Shown piece after piece: positions 44,174 to 53,548 of a DNA stretch of 64,000 nucleotides. Position 1 is the stretch's first letter, and every line of letters begins with the position of its first letter. A program made the translations under genes and the position numbers. The DNA is from Adiantum capillus-veneris. Its lineage: Eukaryota > Streptophyta > Polypodiopsida > Polypodiales > Pteridaceae. Below the pieces are notes generated by a model. The model worked only from the letters and a program-made list of their open reading frames with translations, searched no databases and was not told the origin of the DNA. The stretch lies in contig CM043961.1 of NCBI GenBank assembly GCA_014529385.2, positions 15,245,978 to 15,309,977 on the forward strand, read 5' to 3'.

Positions 44174-44348
44174 TGTCAGGACACGGGTCCTGTACCCTAA
44201 GAACTAGGCTAGGCACAAGGACTACAGCCACTGGCCGGGCTAGGCAGTGTGGACAGGGGATCCATCTAGGGCAAGGGGCTAGGAGCCCACCCTATAAAGG
44301 GAGGTTGGGAGGAGGATCTATCAAAGCCTAGTTGCCTAGTTTCTTATA
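44174..44348 (+). repeat. LTR-3 3' LTR
   Basis: 175 bp, five differences from the 5' copy, TATAAAGG near 44293-44300, followed by the TGTTG target copy. Confidence 0.9.
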
Positions 44349-44353
44349 TGTTG

Positions 44354-45004
44354 GGTTGGTCTGTCAACTTTGAGGCTTTGGACTTATCCGTAACATAGTC
44401 GTGAAGCTACCTGTCCAATTCTAGCTCATTTGGAGTCAGTTTGACCTTGTATGTCGAATTTGACGCTTTGTAATCTTTGAGTCGTTTTCTGCTTTTCGAG
44501 GGCTTTGTTTGATGGATTTCACTAAACCAATCATATACATTGTATATGGACCTCATTAGCAAGCCATTTGTGGAGTCAGGTCGGAATTCTGGCATTTGCC
44601 AAAAACCTAACTTGTCTACTGGGGACCCCCTTGACCGCAGTTGAATGGTCATCTGAAGGTATAGAAAGGTTCTATTATGTTAGGGCATGCTATGGTTCAA
44701 ATCCCATCCGATTTGGTCAAGCTGGCAGGCCGCTATGATCAGTTTTAGGTCGTAGGTCTTTGTGAACTGCTCGGTTTCTAGGGTTTTTTCTAAGGCTTTA
44801 GACGAGCTACCGGCTGTAAAAAATGGATCATTATCGAGAGAAGAACTTACCCCTCATCTCTCCTGTGAGACGGCACTGAGAAAGGCCAACTGTGGGCTCT
44901 GAAAATGTCGCGCGAAAGAGGCCGAAATCTCTCTCTGCAAAGGCTCCAAGTGGAAATGAGGTGGTTTTAGCCTACCTTGTATATCTATATCTGGACTTCC
45001 CGAA
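44354..45004 (-). other. LTR-2 sequence downstream of the second protease-like domain
   Basis: Minus-strand open pieces at 45036-44854 and 44652-44407 (MTIQLRSRGSPVDKLGFWQM..., ending ELELDR) may continue the post-integrase region, but I recognise no domain. This is the last LTR-2 sequence before LTR-3. Confidence 0.4.
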
Positions 45005-45740
45005 CCAAATTTCCCCAGATCCAGGTACGCATCCAAGGAATGCCAAGAATCATCGTCTCATTCATGTGTTCATCTGGCAAGCATACAAACTGATACGGAT
45101 ATGAACATCCATGTACTACCACGTTCAAGTTGACTACTCCTAGATTCTTGTTGCATCCTTTGATTGTCGCTAATCATGTTGTCAATGCTTGAATTGTTGC
45201 CTTTCTGTATGTGGAATAACTTATTGCATTCACTCTAGCTCCTGTGTCTACCAAAGCATTGGTGCTATGATTGTTGAGATGTACTTTGATGCATAAATCC
45301 ATTCCATCTAACCATTCGTCATCTGTTGAAATTGCGTCTTTAGGTAATTTCCATTGTCGATCATTTAGTTCCAAAGTGTTGATGGGAATCGGTATTTGTT
45401 GATTCTTGAGAGCAGCGTTACGTTTGAGTACTTGAAGTCTAGCTTCCTCTTGGGCTTCATCAATAACCTGCTGTCGCTTGCTCTTCCTTTGTTTGGCTGC
45501 ATGCATTCTCTCTAGCAATTCATTGGTTAGTGGTAAATTGTATTTCTTTAAACGACATTCACTAATCCAATTAGCCATTGGTTCACCATCTAGGGTGGAA
45601 AATTTTACTGCTCCACTTGGAGATACATCTTCAATGATAAATGGTCCGGTTCCCTTTTTCTTAAACTTGGGAATGTTTTGCTTAAGGAAATAGAATAGAA
45701 CTAAGTCCCCTTTCTTGAAAATTTTTGTGATTAAGTGGGA
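45005..45740 (-). pseudogene. LTR-2 integrase C-terminus fused to a second retropepsin-like domain
   Basis: One minus-strand frame carries the integrase tail (KGDLVLFYFLKQ, GTGPFIIEDVSPSGAVKFS), a basic coiled linker (ERMHAAKQRKSKRQQVIDEA), then a retropepsin: ALVDTGARVNAIS (Asp codon at 45246-45248), a strand segment VVVHGCSYPYQFVCLP and ILGIPWM at about 45033-45052. A TGA near 45174-45176 separates the two halves. The D-T-G-A triad is intact. LTR-2 also has an ordinary protease (DSGA) at 49.9 kb, so this is a second one, C-terminal to integrase, as in LTR-4. Confidence 0.75.
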
Positions 45741-45749
45741 ATCAAAAAA

Positions 45750-46192
45750 CTATTTTTGTTTCTGGTTTTGTGCATCGAGATGAGCTACAGCAGTTAGCCT
45801 TTGCTCGTCTAGATTTTCCAAATCTTCAAGTCTTTCTGACAATTCATGTCCAGTCCACTCAAGATTCTGTGCTACCCTTAATGTCGGCAATAGAAATTCT
45901 ATTGGCAGTATGGCATCAAGAACATAAACAAGGTTAAAGGGTGTAGCATTTAGAGCTGTTTTGAATGAAACTCGATAAGCCCATAGAGTAGCATGGAGAT
46001 TCATTTTCCAGTCTGTCCTTCTTGAACTAGCCACTTTGGTCAGTACCGAGCTAAGAATTTTATTCGTATGCTCAGCTTGTCCATTTGCTTGTGGGTGATA
46101 GGGAGCTGATCTGTTATGGATGACCATAAACTCATTAAGCAAATACTATATTACCTCATTGAGGAAATGAGTTTCCCGATCAGTGACAATCT
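45750..46192 (-). pseudogene. LTR-2 integrase core, second half
   Basis: RSAPYHPQANGQAEHTNK with the DDE Glu, TLWAYRVSFKTALNATPFNL and a C-terminal helix region. The preceding part of the core is in a different frame (46873-46193 ends before it), so a frameshift lies near 46190. Confidence 0.85.
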
Positions 46193-47065
46193 CTATTGGC
46201 AGTCCATATCTTGTGAATACATACTCAATAAGAATGGAGTAGTGGTTCTGGCATCATTCTTTTGAGTCGCTTTAGCCTCGGCCCACTTGGTCAAATAGTC
46301 CGTAGCTACAATGATATATTGAGCTTGGGTTCTATAAGCAGGTGGTTGTATCGGTCCAACAAAATCTATACCCCATTTTGCGAAGGCTCTAGCCCCCATC
46401 ATTGGTCTTAAGGGCATGCTGTCTACTCGTGTTGGCATTTTTGCTCGTTGACAAGAATCACACCTCCGAACATATTCTTTGGCATCGGCAAAAAGTGTTG
46501 GCCACCATATGCCTGTCATCAAGATTTCTCTTGCGGTAGTCTCACTAGAAAAGTGACCTTTAGCTAATCCAGCATGTGCTTGTTCCATAATCGGAATATA
46601 CTTGTTTTCATTTGCACAAAGACGCAAACGTTGATCTTTACCTCTCCGATACAATTGGTTCCCAACAAGAGCATAGTCTATTGCTTTAGTTTCAATTTCT
46701 CTTTGACGGCGTTGACTCATATCCTCAGGAAATGTTCGGCTCGATAAGTAAGTAACCAGATAATTACTCCACTTAGGAACAAGTGACATTTGAAACAATG
46801 TTACATGACGAATGGGTGGTTGTTTTTGACATTGCGGGCAATCTTTTACAAAAGATCTAACATCTCTCCTCATAGTCGGCCAAAATACTCCAATCTTAAG
46901 ATTCGTTGTATAGTTTGGTCTTCCATGAAGTGAAGTCCTACTATGGTAGCATGTGCTTGACTTAGGTATTGATCCTTTTCTTCAGGGTTAATCCATAAAA
47001 TCAATATCCCGTCTCAATTTATTTTATATAGCCTTCCAGCTAGTAATTGATACATAGCCAATTTC
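46193..47065 (-). pseudogene. LTR-2 duplicated integrase zinc-binding module and core, first half
   Basis: Two HHCC modules follow each other. The first reads QLLAGRLYKIN (stop) then QAHATIVGLHF, FGRL, and KDCPQCQKQ after a frameshift (about 47050-46810). The second reads YALVGNQLYRRGKDQRLRL, QAHAGLAKGHF, IWWPTLF and RRCDSCQRAK (about 46680-46440). The core then begins FAKWGIDFVGPI with the first catalytic Asp. LTR-4, -5 and -6 have only one such module. The copies are about 110 residues apart and share spacing, so a tandem duplication of the N-terminal domain is likely. Confidence 0.75.
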
Positions 47066-47105
47066 TCGATTGCTTGATTAAATCAATTGTGATAGGAAGT
47101 GGTAT

Positions 47106-48570
47106 TTATGAATCCACTTGAGCTATTGTCATCAATGACACAATGCTTTCCGACCATCTAGGTATCATTTCCACGGAGAACAAATAGGCATCTGATAGAT
47201 CATTGTCTGCCCCTTTAGGTGATTCCACTGAAACAATCCTTGACAAATGATCTGCTCGTTGATGTGTAGTGCCTTTTTTTACAACCACAATGAAATCAAA
47301 TTTGAGAAGAATGATGAACCATCTCACTATTCTCCCTGTGTTGCATGGCTTGTTGACCAAATATAACAAAGCTTGGTGGTTTATAAAGAACAAAAACTTA
47401 TTGGCTAATAGGTAATGTCTATACTTTTTAACGGTATAGATAATTCCTAGTCCTTCTCTTTCAGTGGTGGTGTAATTATTTTATGCCATGTTTTATTGTC
47501 GGCTAGCATAAGAAATAGGAAAGTCAGTTTCTCCATCTCCTGGTTGGCTAGTATACAACCAATAGCAAAGTTTGAAGCATCGACATGTACGTGGAATACC
47601 TTATCCCAATTGGGTGCTTTCAATATTGGAGCTGAGGTGAGAGATTGCTTTAGCTTCATGAAGGATTCTTCACATGCCTCGGTCCATTCAAAGTGCGTAA
47701 TCAATCTATACATGGGTTTTGCAATTATAGCGTACATGTAGATGAACCGTCGGTAATATCCACAATGTCCCATGAAGGCTTGTACCCCCTTGACTGTTGT
47801 TGGTCTAGGCAAATTAGCAATGACATGAATCTTTTCAATATCGATAGCTATGCCATTTTTAAACACTATATGTCCAATTATTTTTCCTTGTCTTTCCATG
47901 AATGTGCACTTTTCAGGATTTAAGCAAATCCTATAAAGTCTACATTTCTTGAATACCTTTTTGAGGTGTTCAAAATTATCAGCCCGGATTGACGAATGTA
48001 CACATAGATCATCCATGTATACTTCTAAGAATTTTTGAAGATACTCTTTGAAAGCATGGCTCATCAATCTCTGAAATGTGGCTGGAGCATTAGTTAACCC
48101 AAACGGCATAACCCGATAGGCAAATATACCCCATTCTGTTGCAAAAGAAGTTTTCTGATGATCTTTTGGGTCAACCAAAAGTTGATTGTATCCCGAAAAG
48201 CCATCTAAGAATCTATAAGCTTCTTTTCCTGCCACTCGTTCTAAAACATGCTCAGTTATCGAAAGAGGAAATTTGTCTCTAATGGTAGCTGCATTCACTT
48301 TTTTGAGATTAACACACACTCATAATTTCCCATTCTTCTTAGGTACTACCACAATTGGAGACACCCAATCTGTGTTTTCAATTTCATAAATGAATTCGGC
48401 TTCCTTCAATTTTTCAATCTCTTCTTTGATCTTTCTGGAAAATCTTTCGTTATAAGTGTATGGTCTCTGTCTACTTGGTTTTGCATCATCTCTCATGGGT
48501 ATAGTATGATGACAGATTTCTAGATCAACATCCTTGAGATCCTTGTAAGACCAAGCGAAGATATCCGAGT
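47106..48570 (-). pseudogene. LTR-2 reverse transcriptase and RNase H
   Basis: RT motifs are WVSPIVVVPKKNGKL, a TGA at 48320-48322 where Arg is expected, VCVNLKKVNAAT, FLDGFSGYNQL, FGLTNAPATFQRL and catalytic YMDD. RNase H begins VHVDASNFAIGCIL; the frame breaks near 47447 and resumes at 47393 with INHQALLYLV and ADHLSRI. It is closest to LTR-4. No second RNase H is seen. Confidence 0.9.
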
Positions 48571-48620
48571 ATTCCTTTAACTAGCTTAGCAAAATCTTTT
48601 CTTCTTCTTCTGTTTGGTCA

Positions 48621-49738
48621 TTAAGCCGTTCTAGGCTCTTCTCCTGGTTCAGCCAAGTCTACCCTTTTAGCGTTTTCAGGTCCTTCGTAAGACTCGCCTC
48701 GTTTCCATAGTTCCTTAACAGGTTGTTCGATTATGATTTTCCGATCTTGGAGAGTATACCTTTTGTAATGGGATGGAACATGCATTACATCCTTACCATA
48801 CTCTTCCATGGTTTCCATTTCGGTTGTGTATATCTCCTTTAGAGCTTTTTTCAACTCTTGATATTTCTTTTTCCGCTCGACTCTGGTCATGAGTGGTTTT
48901 TGATCCTGATATTTTCGTGAGTACCCTTTCTTGATTTTCTCGATACCTGAGACATTTTTGAGTTTCTGTTTGAAGGATATCTGCCAGTTATTTTGTCCTT
49001 GACACAATCCTTAGCATCTATCTGCATCAAGAATTGTGTTTCACTGGAGACTGATGGCATAGGTTGTGTTTTCACGATGTTGGTGTCTCTCTTTGGTCTA
49101 TACCATTTTTGTCTTCTTGATTTCTGGTTTGAAAAGTCAAAAAAAATTTCCTCCCCTCCCTTTAAGAGTAACTGAGCTCTCGTATGCTCTTTTTCTGACC
49201 CCGAATCTTCTGAGGTAGCTGAGTGTTCATCTAACTCATCAGTTGCATCGTAATAGAGGTCAGAAAATACTTGTTGAGATTTCATCAAGTCCTTTGTTTC
49301 CTCATCTTTGTTTTCAATGTTAAGGACTGACATCATTTGGATGGAAATTATGTTGTAGCCATCCTCATTGCAAAATTGAGTAGGCATAGACATATTCACA
49401 CATACATCCATTGTCGCTAAAATTTGAGTCCACTCAAACATTTTGAATAAATGCTCTGGAAAGGGTTCAGGTATGTAGGCTTCGTCTGTATAGTCCCTTT
49501 CTGGAATACATTCCTCTCGTCTCAAGCTTCCATTTTCTGAAGCTCCGCACATCCAAATAGGAGTGTCTTTGTTTAACCAAGATGGGGGTTTAGTTTCAGC
49601 CGAAGAGACTGAATCAAACTCTTGGATGGGTGTTTTCAAGACATCTCTATAAGTGTGATCTTTTAGATTGACTCTTGTTATAGATCCCACCTGCTTCAAG
49701 TACAGATAGTTGTTTCCCCAATCTTGGATAAGCTGTAC
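48621..49738 (-). pseudogene. LTR-2 linker between protease and RT
   Basis: Two overlapping frames (49699-48887 and 49007-48621), with a frameshift near 48990. Charged, low-complexity sequence. The end (VPSHYKRYTLQDRK, ENAKRVDLAEPGEEP) corresponds to the LTR-4 segment before RT (IVKEIELADPGEESKP), confirming their relationship. Confidence 0.75.
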
Positions 49739-50020
49739 CTATCGCATGAAAGGTCTTCCCAATATGATTTCATGGTTGAGTTTTTTCCCAAAGTCTACTA
49801 TGGCAAAAGTGTGTTGATATTCAATTCCACATGAGTTGACTATCACTTTTTCTAGTAGCCCTAGTGGTCTCTCAATGTGTCCATCAACCAACTGCAATTT
49901 CATTCGCCTTTTTCTAATGACTGGCTGTTCCCAGGATTCCCATACTGCTTTGGTGGCTACGGCTATGCCAGCCCCACTATCCAGTATTGCCATGGTTTCA
50001 CTGGGAGGGTAGTGTTTCCT
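49739..50020 (-). pseudogene. LTR-2 first (normal) protease
   Basis: MAILDSGAGIAVATKAVW with canonical D-S-G-A, then HTFAIVDFGKKL and EIILGRPFMR. It is related to the LTR-4 protease (same W-E-S after the active site) but with Ser where LTR-4 has Gly. Reading frames change just upstream (about 49985), so it is out of frame with gag. Confidence 0.85.
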
Positions 50021-50935
50021 TCTTCCCCTTCATAACATTCTCCAACCTTGTTCATAGGAACTGATTGAATCTGTTTGTTTTCCATTTCATTTTTCAATTT
50101 TCTCAAATTCACTGGGAGGGTAGTGTTTCCTTCTTCCCCTTCATAATATTCTCCAACCTTGTTCATAGGAACTGATTGAATCTGTTTGTTTTCCATTTCA
50201 TTTTTCAATTTTCTCAAATTCTTAGAGATTAACCCCGTTATCCCCACCTTCTCTAGGGTTTTCCGTAAATCGTTCCACAAGTATGGCCTGAGTTTCAACA
50301 GTTCTCCCAAAGTAAGAGTGCATTGAATAGGTGCATACATGATTGAATGTTGTCTACTTCTAGGGTCTGTTTGGCTCTTTTTACTTGAGTGGTCTTGCAA
50401 ATGATGGATTCATCTTCGTTATCTCCCAAGTAAGAAGGTAATGTCTTTAATGTCAACGGTTTAGATATTCCTGAAGCCTCCGATCCGCAATCCCCGTACA
50501 AGGATTGTAATCCATGTTCATATCAGATGGTAGGTTATCCAGCCAGACTTCCTCTATAGGAGCTGACTTTAAAGTTAGGCTCCCATCATTGATCTCTCTT
50601 ACCTTTTCCCATAAGTGTTCTGGCCAGTCTTCCTCTACGAATGGAATTCCGTCTAAGGCATCTTCGTTGTTTGGCACTATGAGCTCTGGTTCATTTGTTT
50701 CAAGGTGGGGTTCTGCCACCACATCGGATTTTGATTTTGTTTCTTCTACCGCAAGCTCTTCCGGTTTTGCAATATTTTCAAGCTTGGGTTTTTGTTTATC
50801 CAGCATTTCTTGCGTGATTCTTACCAAGTTTTGATAAGCCTCCAACTTTGCTGCTTCCATGTTTGGAGATGGATATTTTTTCCATTTGTTTTCCATGTTT
50901 TGGCCTCCTTTAAGTCCTGCTCGGTAAGCTTCCAA
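50000..50935 (-). pseudogene. LTR-2 gag-to-protease linker with a 111-bp tandem duplication
   Basis: Acidic/Lys-rich linker in two frames (50935-50453, 50400-49963). A 37-codon unit starting NLRKLKNEMENKQIQSVP is present twice in frame, from CACTGGGAGG at 49999 and at 50110, with a single base difference by eye. The duplication is thus much younger than the surrounding decay. Confidence 0.75.
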
Positions 50936-51088
50936 GGCAGCATTAATAGGCTAAAAAATTTTATCAACTAGAATGGATCCTCCAGATTTCACGATTGATT
51001 CTTTGAATTCACTGCCAGTTTCTTTCGACTTGTCCTGGGCTAGCATTTTTGCTTTCTCTTCATTTTCAACACGTTTTTTTTTCTCCTC

Positions 51089-51548
51089 TCATATCTTTTG
51101 CTTACTCCTTTTGATTCTTTGAGAAGAAACTTTCGTCTTCTCCAAATCATCAAAGAAATTGTGTTTCTTTTTCTTGGCCTGGTCTCTAGTGATTACCTTG
51201 ATTGGAACAATCAGTTCGCTCTCTGATGAGCTACTAGGCATCACTTGGACTACATTTACAACAGTTTTTCCCTTGTTCAAAGGATTCTTAGGAAAATCTT
51301 CCGGAAAGTGTCCTCCGTTTTTGCAACATTGTATGCAATAGGCCTCAATTGGTTTGAGGTTTTTGTCAGGCTCTGGACATTCGTTCTTCCAATGGTCATC
51401 AACATCACAATTATGACAGTTTCCTGTTCTGCGCTTCATCATGGGTCTTCCCATGGGAAATCTGACACCTTGATTAGCTACATAATACATTGGTGCGACC
51501 TCTAGTGGATCATAAGTCATGGTTTCCTCCATTGGTGGTGGATGTGGC
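51089..51548 (-). pseudogene. LTR-2 gag zinc-knuckle region
   Basis: CHNCDVDDHWKNEC is a good CCHC knuckle. A second, CIQCCKNGGHFPEDF, has lost its last Cys. Met-rich upstream text (YYVANQGVRFPMGRP) is cut at 51548 by the foldback element and resumes at 52584. Confidence 0.8.
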
Positions 51549-51941
51549 ATTAGGAGATTTCGGAGGTCTTTTGGAGGGCCTTTTGGAAGAGAGAGGAAAA
51601 TAAGCTCCTCTAATGAGAGAAGAGCCTACATTACGTAGAAAAATAGATTGATATTAACAAAAATATAAAAGGTGTCCCTCTCCTCATTTAATAATCTAGT
51701 GGTCCTTGAAGATGATCACTCTCTTTCATTTAATGCGAGCATCTTTTTCAGAAGGTAGATGCGGTGCATTTAATATGGCTTACGTCATCACTAGAACTCA
51801 AAAAGTCACAAAACTATCAAGTGGTGGAAGATTTTGAAACTTATGATACTATCAATGCATCCGGAACGCCCAAATATCCTAGAAATGAATGTCCAATTGC
51901 CTCGCTCTGACATCCAAAGAGGCAAAAAATGTCAAAGAACA

Positions 51942-52009
51942 TTTTACTAACGGCGCGCAAGGGGGCATTCCAAACTTTTGGAATGCCTCCTCGCGCGCCG
52001 TTAGTAAAA
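51942..52009. repeat. Perfect-type hairpin in foldback element, left
   Basis: TTTTACTAACGGCGCGC pairs with GCGCGCCGTTAGTAAAA, and GGGGGCATTCCAAA pairs with TTTGGAATGCCTCC, leaving a loop of only a few bases. Confidence 0.9.
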
Positions 52010-52117
52010 AGCCCATTTTTTCCTCTTTTTAGGGAGCTTTTTGAGAGAAAAATATCAAAAAACCTCTCAAAAGGGGCTTTATTGAAAAATAAGTGTCCAA
52101 AAACCACTAAAAGGAGC

Positions 52118-52186
52118 TTTGTACTAACGGCGTGCAGGGGGGCATTCTAAAATTTTAGAATGCCTCCTCGCGCGCCTTAAGTAAAA
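52118..52186. repeat. Hairpin in foldback element, right
   Basis: GTACTAACGGCGTGC...GGGGGCATTCTAAAA pairs with TTTTAGAATGCCTCC...GCGCGCC. It is a diverged copy of the left hairpin in the opposite arm. Confidence 0.88.
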
Positions 52187-52583
52187 AGCCAATTTTTTGG
52201 GGTTTTTTGATATTTTTTGCCTCTCCGGATGTCGGAATGAGACAAGTAGACATTCGTTTTTATGGGTATTTTGGCGTTCCGAACGCATTGGTGGTGTCAA
52301 AAGCCTCAAAATCTATCACTATTTGATAGTTTGTGACTTTTCAAGTTCCAGTGATGACGTAAGCTGCATTGAATGCGCCGCACCTGCCTCTTGAAAAAGA
52401 CGCTCGCATTAAATAAAAAAGTGACCGTTTTCAAGGACGATTGGGAATATAAATCTACTTTTTAGAGTGTCTCGTTGTTCTTTTGGACGTACTCACAAGG
52501 TGCAAGTGCATTTTTAAAAAAAATCTAGAGAGAGAAATACAATTTCGTACAAGGCCCTCCAAATGACCTCCGAAATTTTCTAA

Positions 52584-53548
52584 TGACTATACCAATCTCC
52601 CTCTACCATTACTGTAGATGGACTAGGCTCTGCATAGGGTGTAACAGGCACTAATGCTTGTTCATCTATGACTCCTTCCGAGTGCATGTACTTTACAGGC
52701 ACCACATTATATCCTGGATACAGAGGTTGTTGTCCCAACACAGGTTGAGGTCTTTCCATACCCATTGGTGGTCTTTGACCTTGGGGCCATATTAGGTTGA
52801 TATCTGTACATGGGTTGTCCCTAGGGCCTCATGAGCATGTACTGAACATTCCCATCATACTTTGGTCTGAAGTAGCACTCGTGAGTCTCATGGTTGGTCC
52901 ATTTACCCTCGATTGCACACCATTTTTTGGCCGAATTGGTTGTCCCTATGGAGGTATCCCTTGTCCTCGTCCTCTCATAGGTGGTTTTTGCATATTGTTC
53001 ATCACGTCATTCATCCTTTTTAGAATATCTTCTATGGCTGAGAGTGGTGACGTGGCAGCCGTTCCCACTTGTGCTGGTTTTGTGGATGTTGTCTTCTCGC
53101 TTTGGTTATCCTTAGGGACATCCTCTTCATTGAAAATCTTACAATTGTCTCCTAGGTCAATAGCATCAGACACACACGCTTCTAGGGTTGTATGATTTTT
53201 ACTATAGAGTATAGCATGAAGTTCTTTGTCTAGCAGTCCCTCCAAAAACAATGATACCAATTGTTCTTCTACAGGTATCTCCATCTCTATGAATCTGGCA
53301 ATGTATTGTTTCATTCGAGTTGCACAATCCCTAACAGACTCAACATGTTTCTGTTTAAAGCTGTAAATTTGAGCTACCGTATTATGTTTAATCCCTGTTT
53401 TGCAACAAGAAGCTACAAATCCTTGAGCTAATGTATTCAAGTCCATGATTGACCTTGGTGGAATGTTTTGGAACATGTCAAATCTTTTCCTTCTAATGTC
53501 ATTCCAAACCCCTCGAATTGAGTATGAAAATCGAATATTTGCTCTTAG
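52584..53548 (-). pseudogene. LTR-2 gag, capsid part, truncated by LTR-6
   Basis: The minus-strand frame 53548-52946 has gag character (SIRGVWNDIRRKRFDMFQN, SFKQKHVESVRDCATRMKQY, LFLEGLLDKEL), matching LTR-4 gag in order. A piece at 52765-52584 continues it. The N-terminus is missing because LTR-6 starts at 53549; codons beyond that point belong to the LTR-6 LTR. Confidence 0.8.

Larger units (their letters stand above)
13870..44348 (+). mobile_element. LTR-3: short-LTR element, LARD-like, expanded to 30.5 kb by two nested elements
   Basis: Two 175-bp LTRs (13870-14044 and 44174-44348) start TGTCAGGACACGGG, end TTTCTTATA, have the same length and differ at five positions (2.9%). The flanks are TGTTG at 13865-13869 and TGTTG at 44349-44353, a perfect 5-bp target duplication. 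A primer site follows the left LTR and a purine tract precedes the right one. Without LTR-4 and LTR-5 about 5.7 kb remain (14045-15179, 28577-31196, 42493-44173), with no gag or pol domain that I can recognise. This is a large non-autonomous retrotransposon derivative. Confidence 0.85.
51549..52583. mobile_element. 1035-bp foldback (long inverted repeat) DNA element in LTR-2 gag
   Basis: Both ends carry the same 32-bp terminal sequence in opposite orientation (ATTAGGAGATTTCGGAGGTC at 51549; its counterpart ends CGAAATTTTCTAAT at 52583). Matching continues inward: GCATCCGGAACGCC at about 51859 pairs with GGCGTTCCGAACGC at about 52273, and both arms hold a GCATTTAAT/ATTAAATG-type segment. The whole element is therefore a ~500-bp-arm palindrome. 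Two hairpins (51942-52009, 52118-52186) lie near the centre. The terminal 100 bp also match TIR-2 at 60289. No coding capacity. The target duplication is not clear. Confidence 0.85.
9080..53548 (-). mobile_element. LTR-2: large minus-strand Ty3/Gypsy element, interrupted by LTR-3 and a foldback element, truncated by LTR-6
   Basis: Coding pieces on the minus strand run in the order gag, PR, RT, RNase H, INT and a second PR-like domain (53548 down to 45005). After LTR-3 (13870-44348) is removed at its TGTTG duplication, the strand continues through tandem repeats and a long 3' reading frame to a polypurine tract and LTR start at 9331. About 12.7 kb of its own sequence remains. The 5' LTR and gag N-terminus lie beyond the LTR-6 insertion. 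Continuity across LTR-3 is inferred from orientation and the target duplication, not proven. Frameshifts and stops throughout make it the oldest element here. Confidence 0.65.

Noticed and set aside
44407-44652. Second LTR-2 3' ORF homologous to the small acidic LTR-4 ORF
   Set aside because: I compared them by eye and found no shared motif; the position is only roughly equivalent.
51549-52583. Nine-base target duplication expected for a Mutator-like element
   Set aside because: Flanks GATGTGGC and GACTATAC do not match under any placement of the terminal repeat, so I make no superfamily assignment from it.
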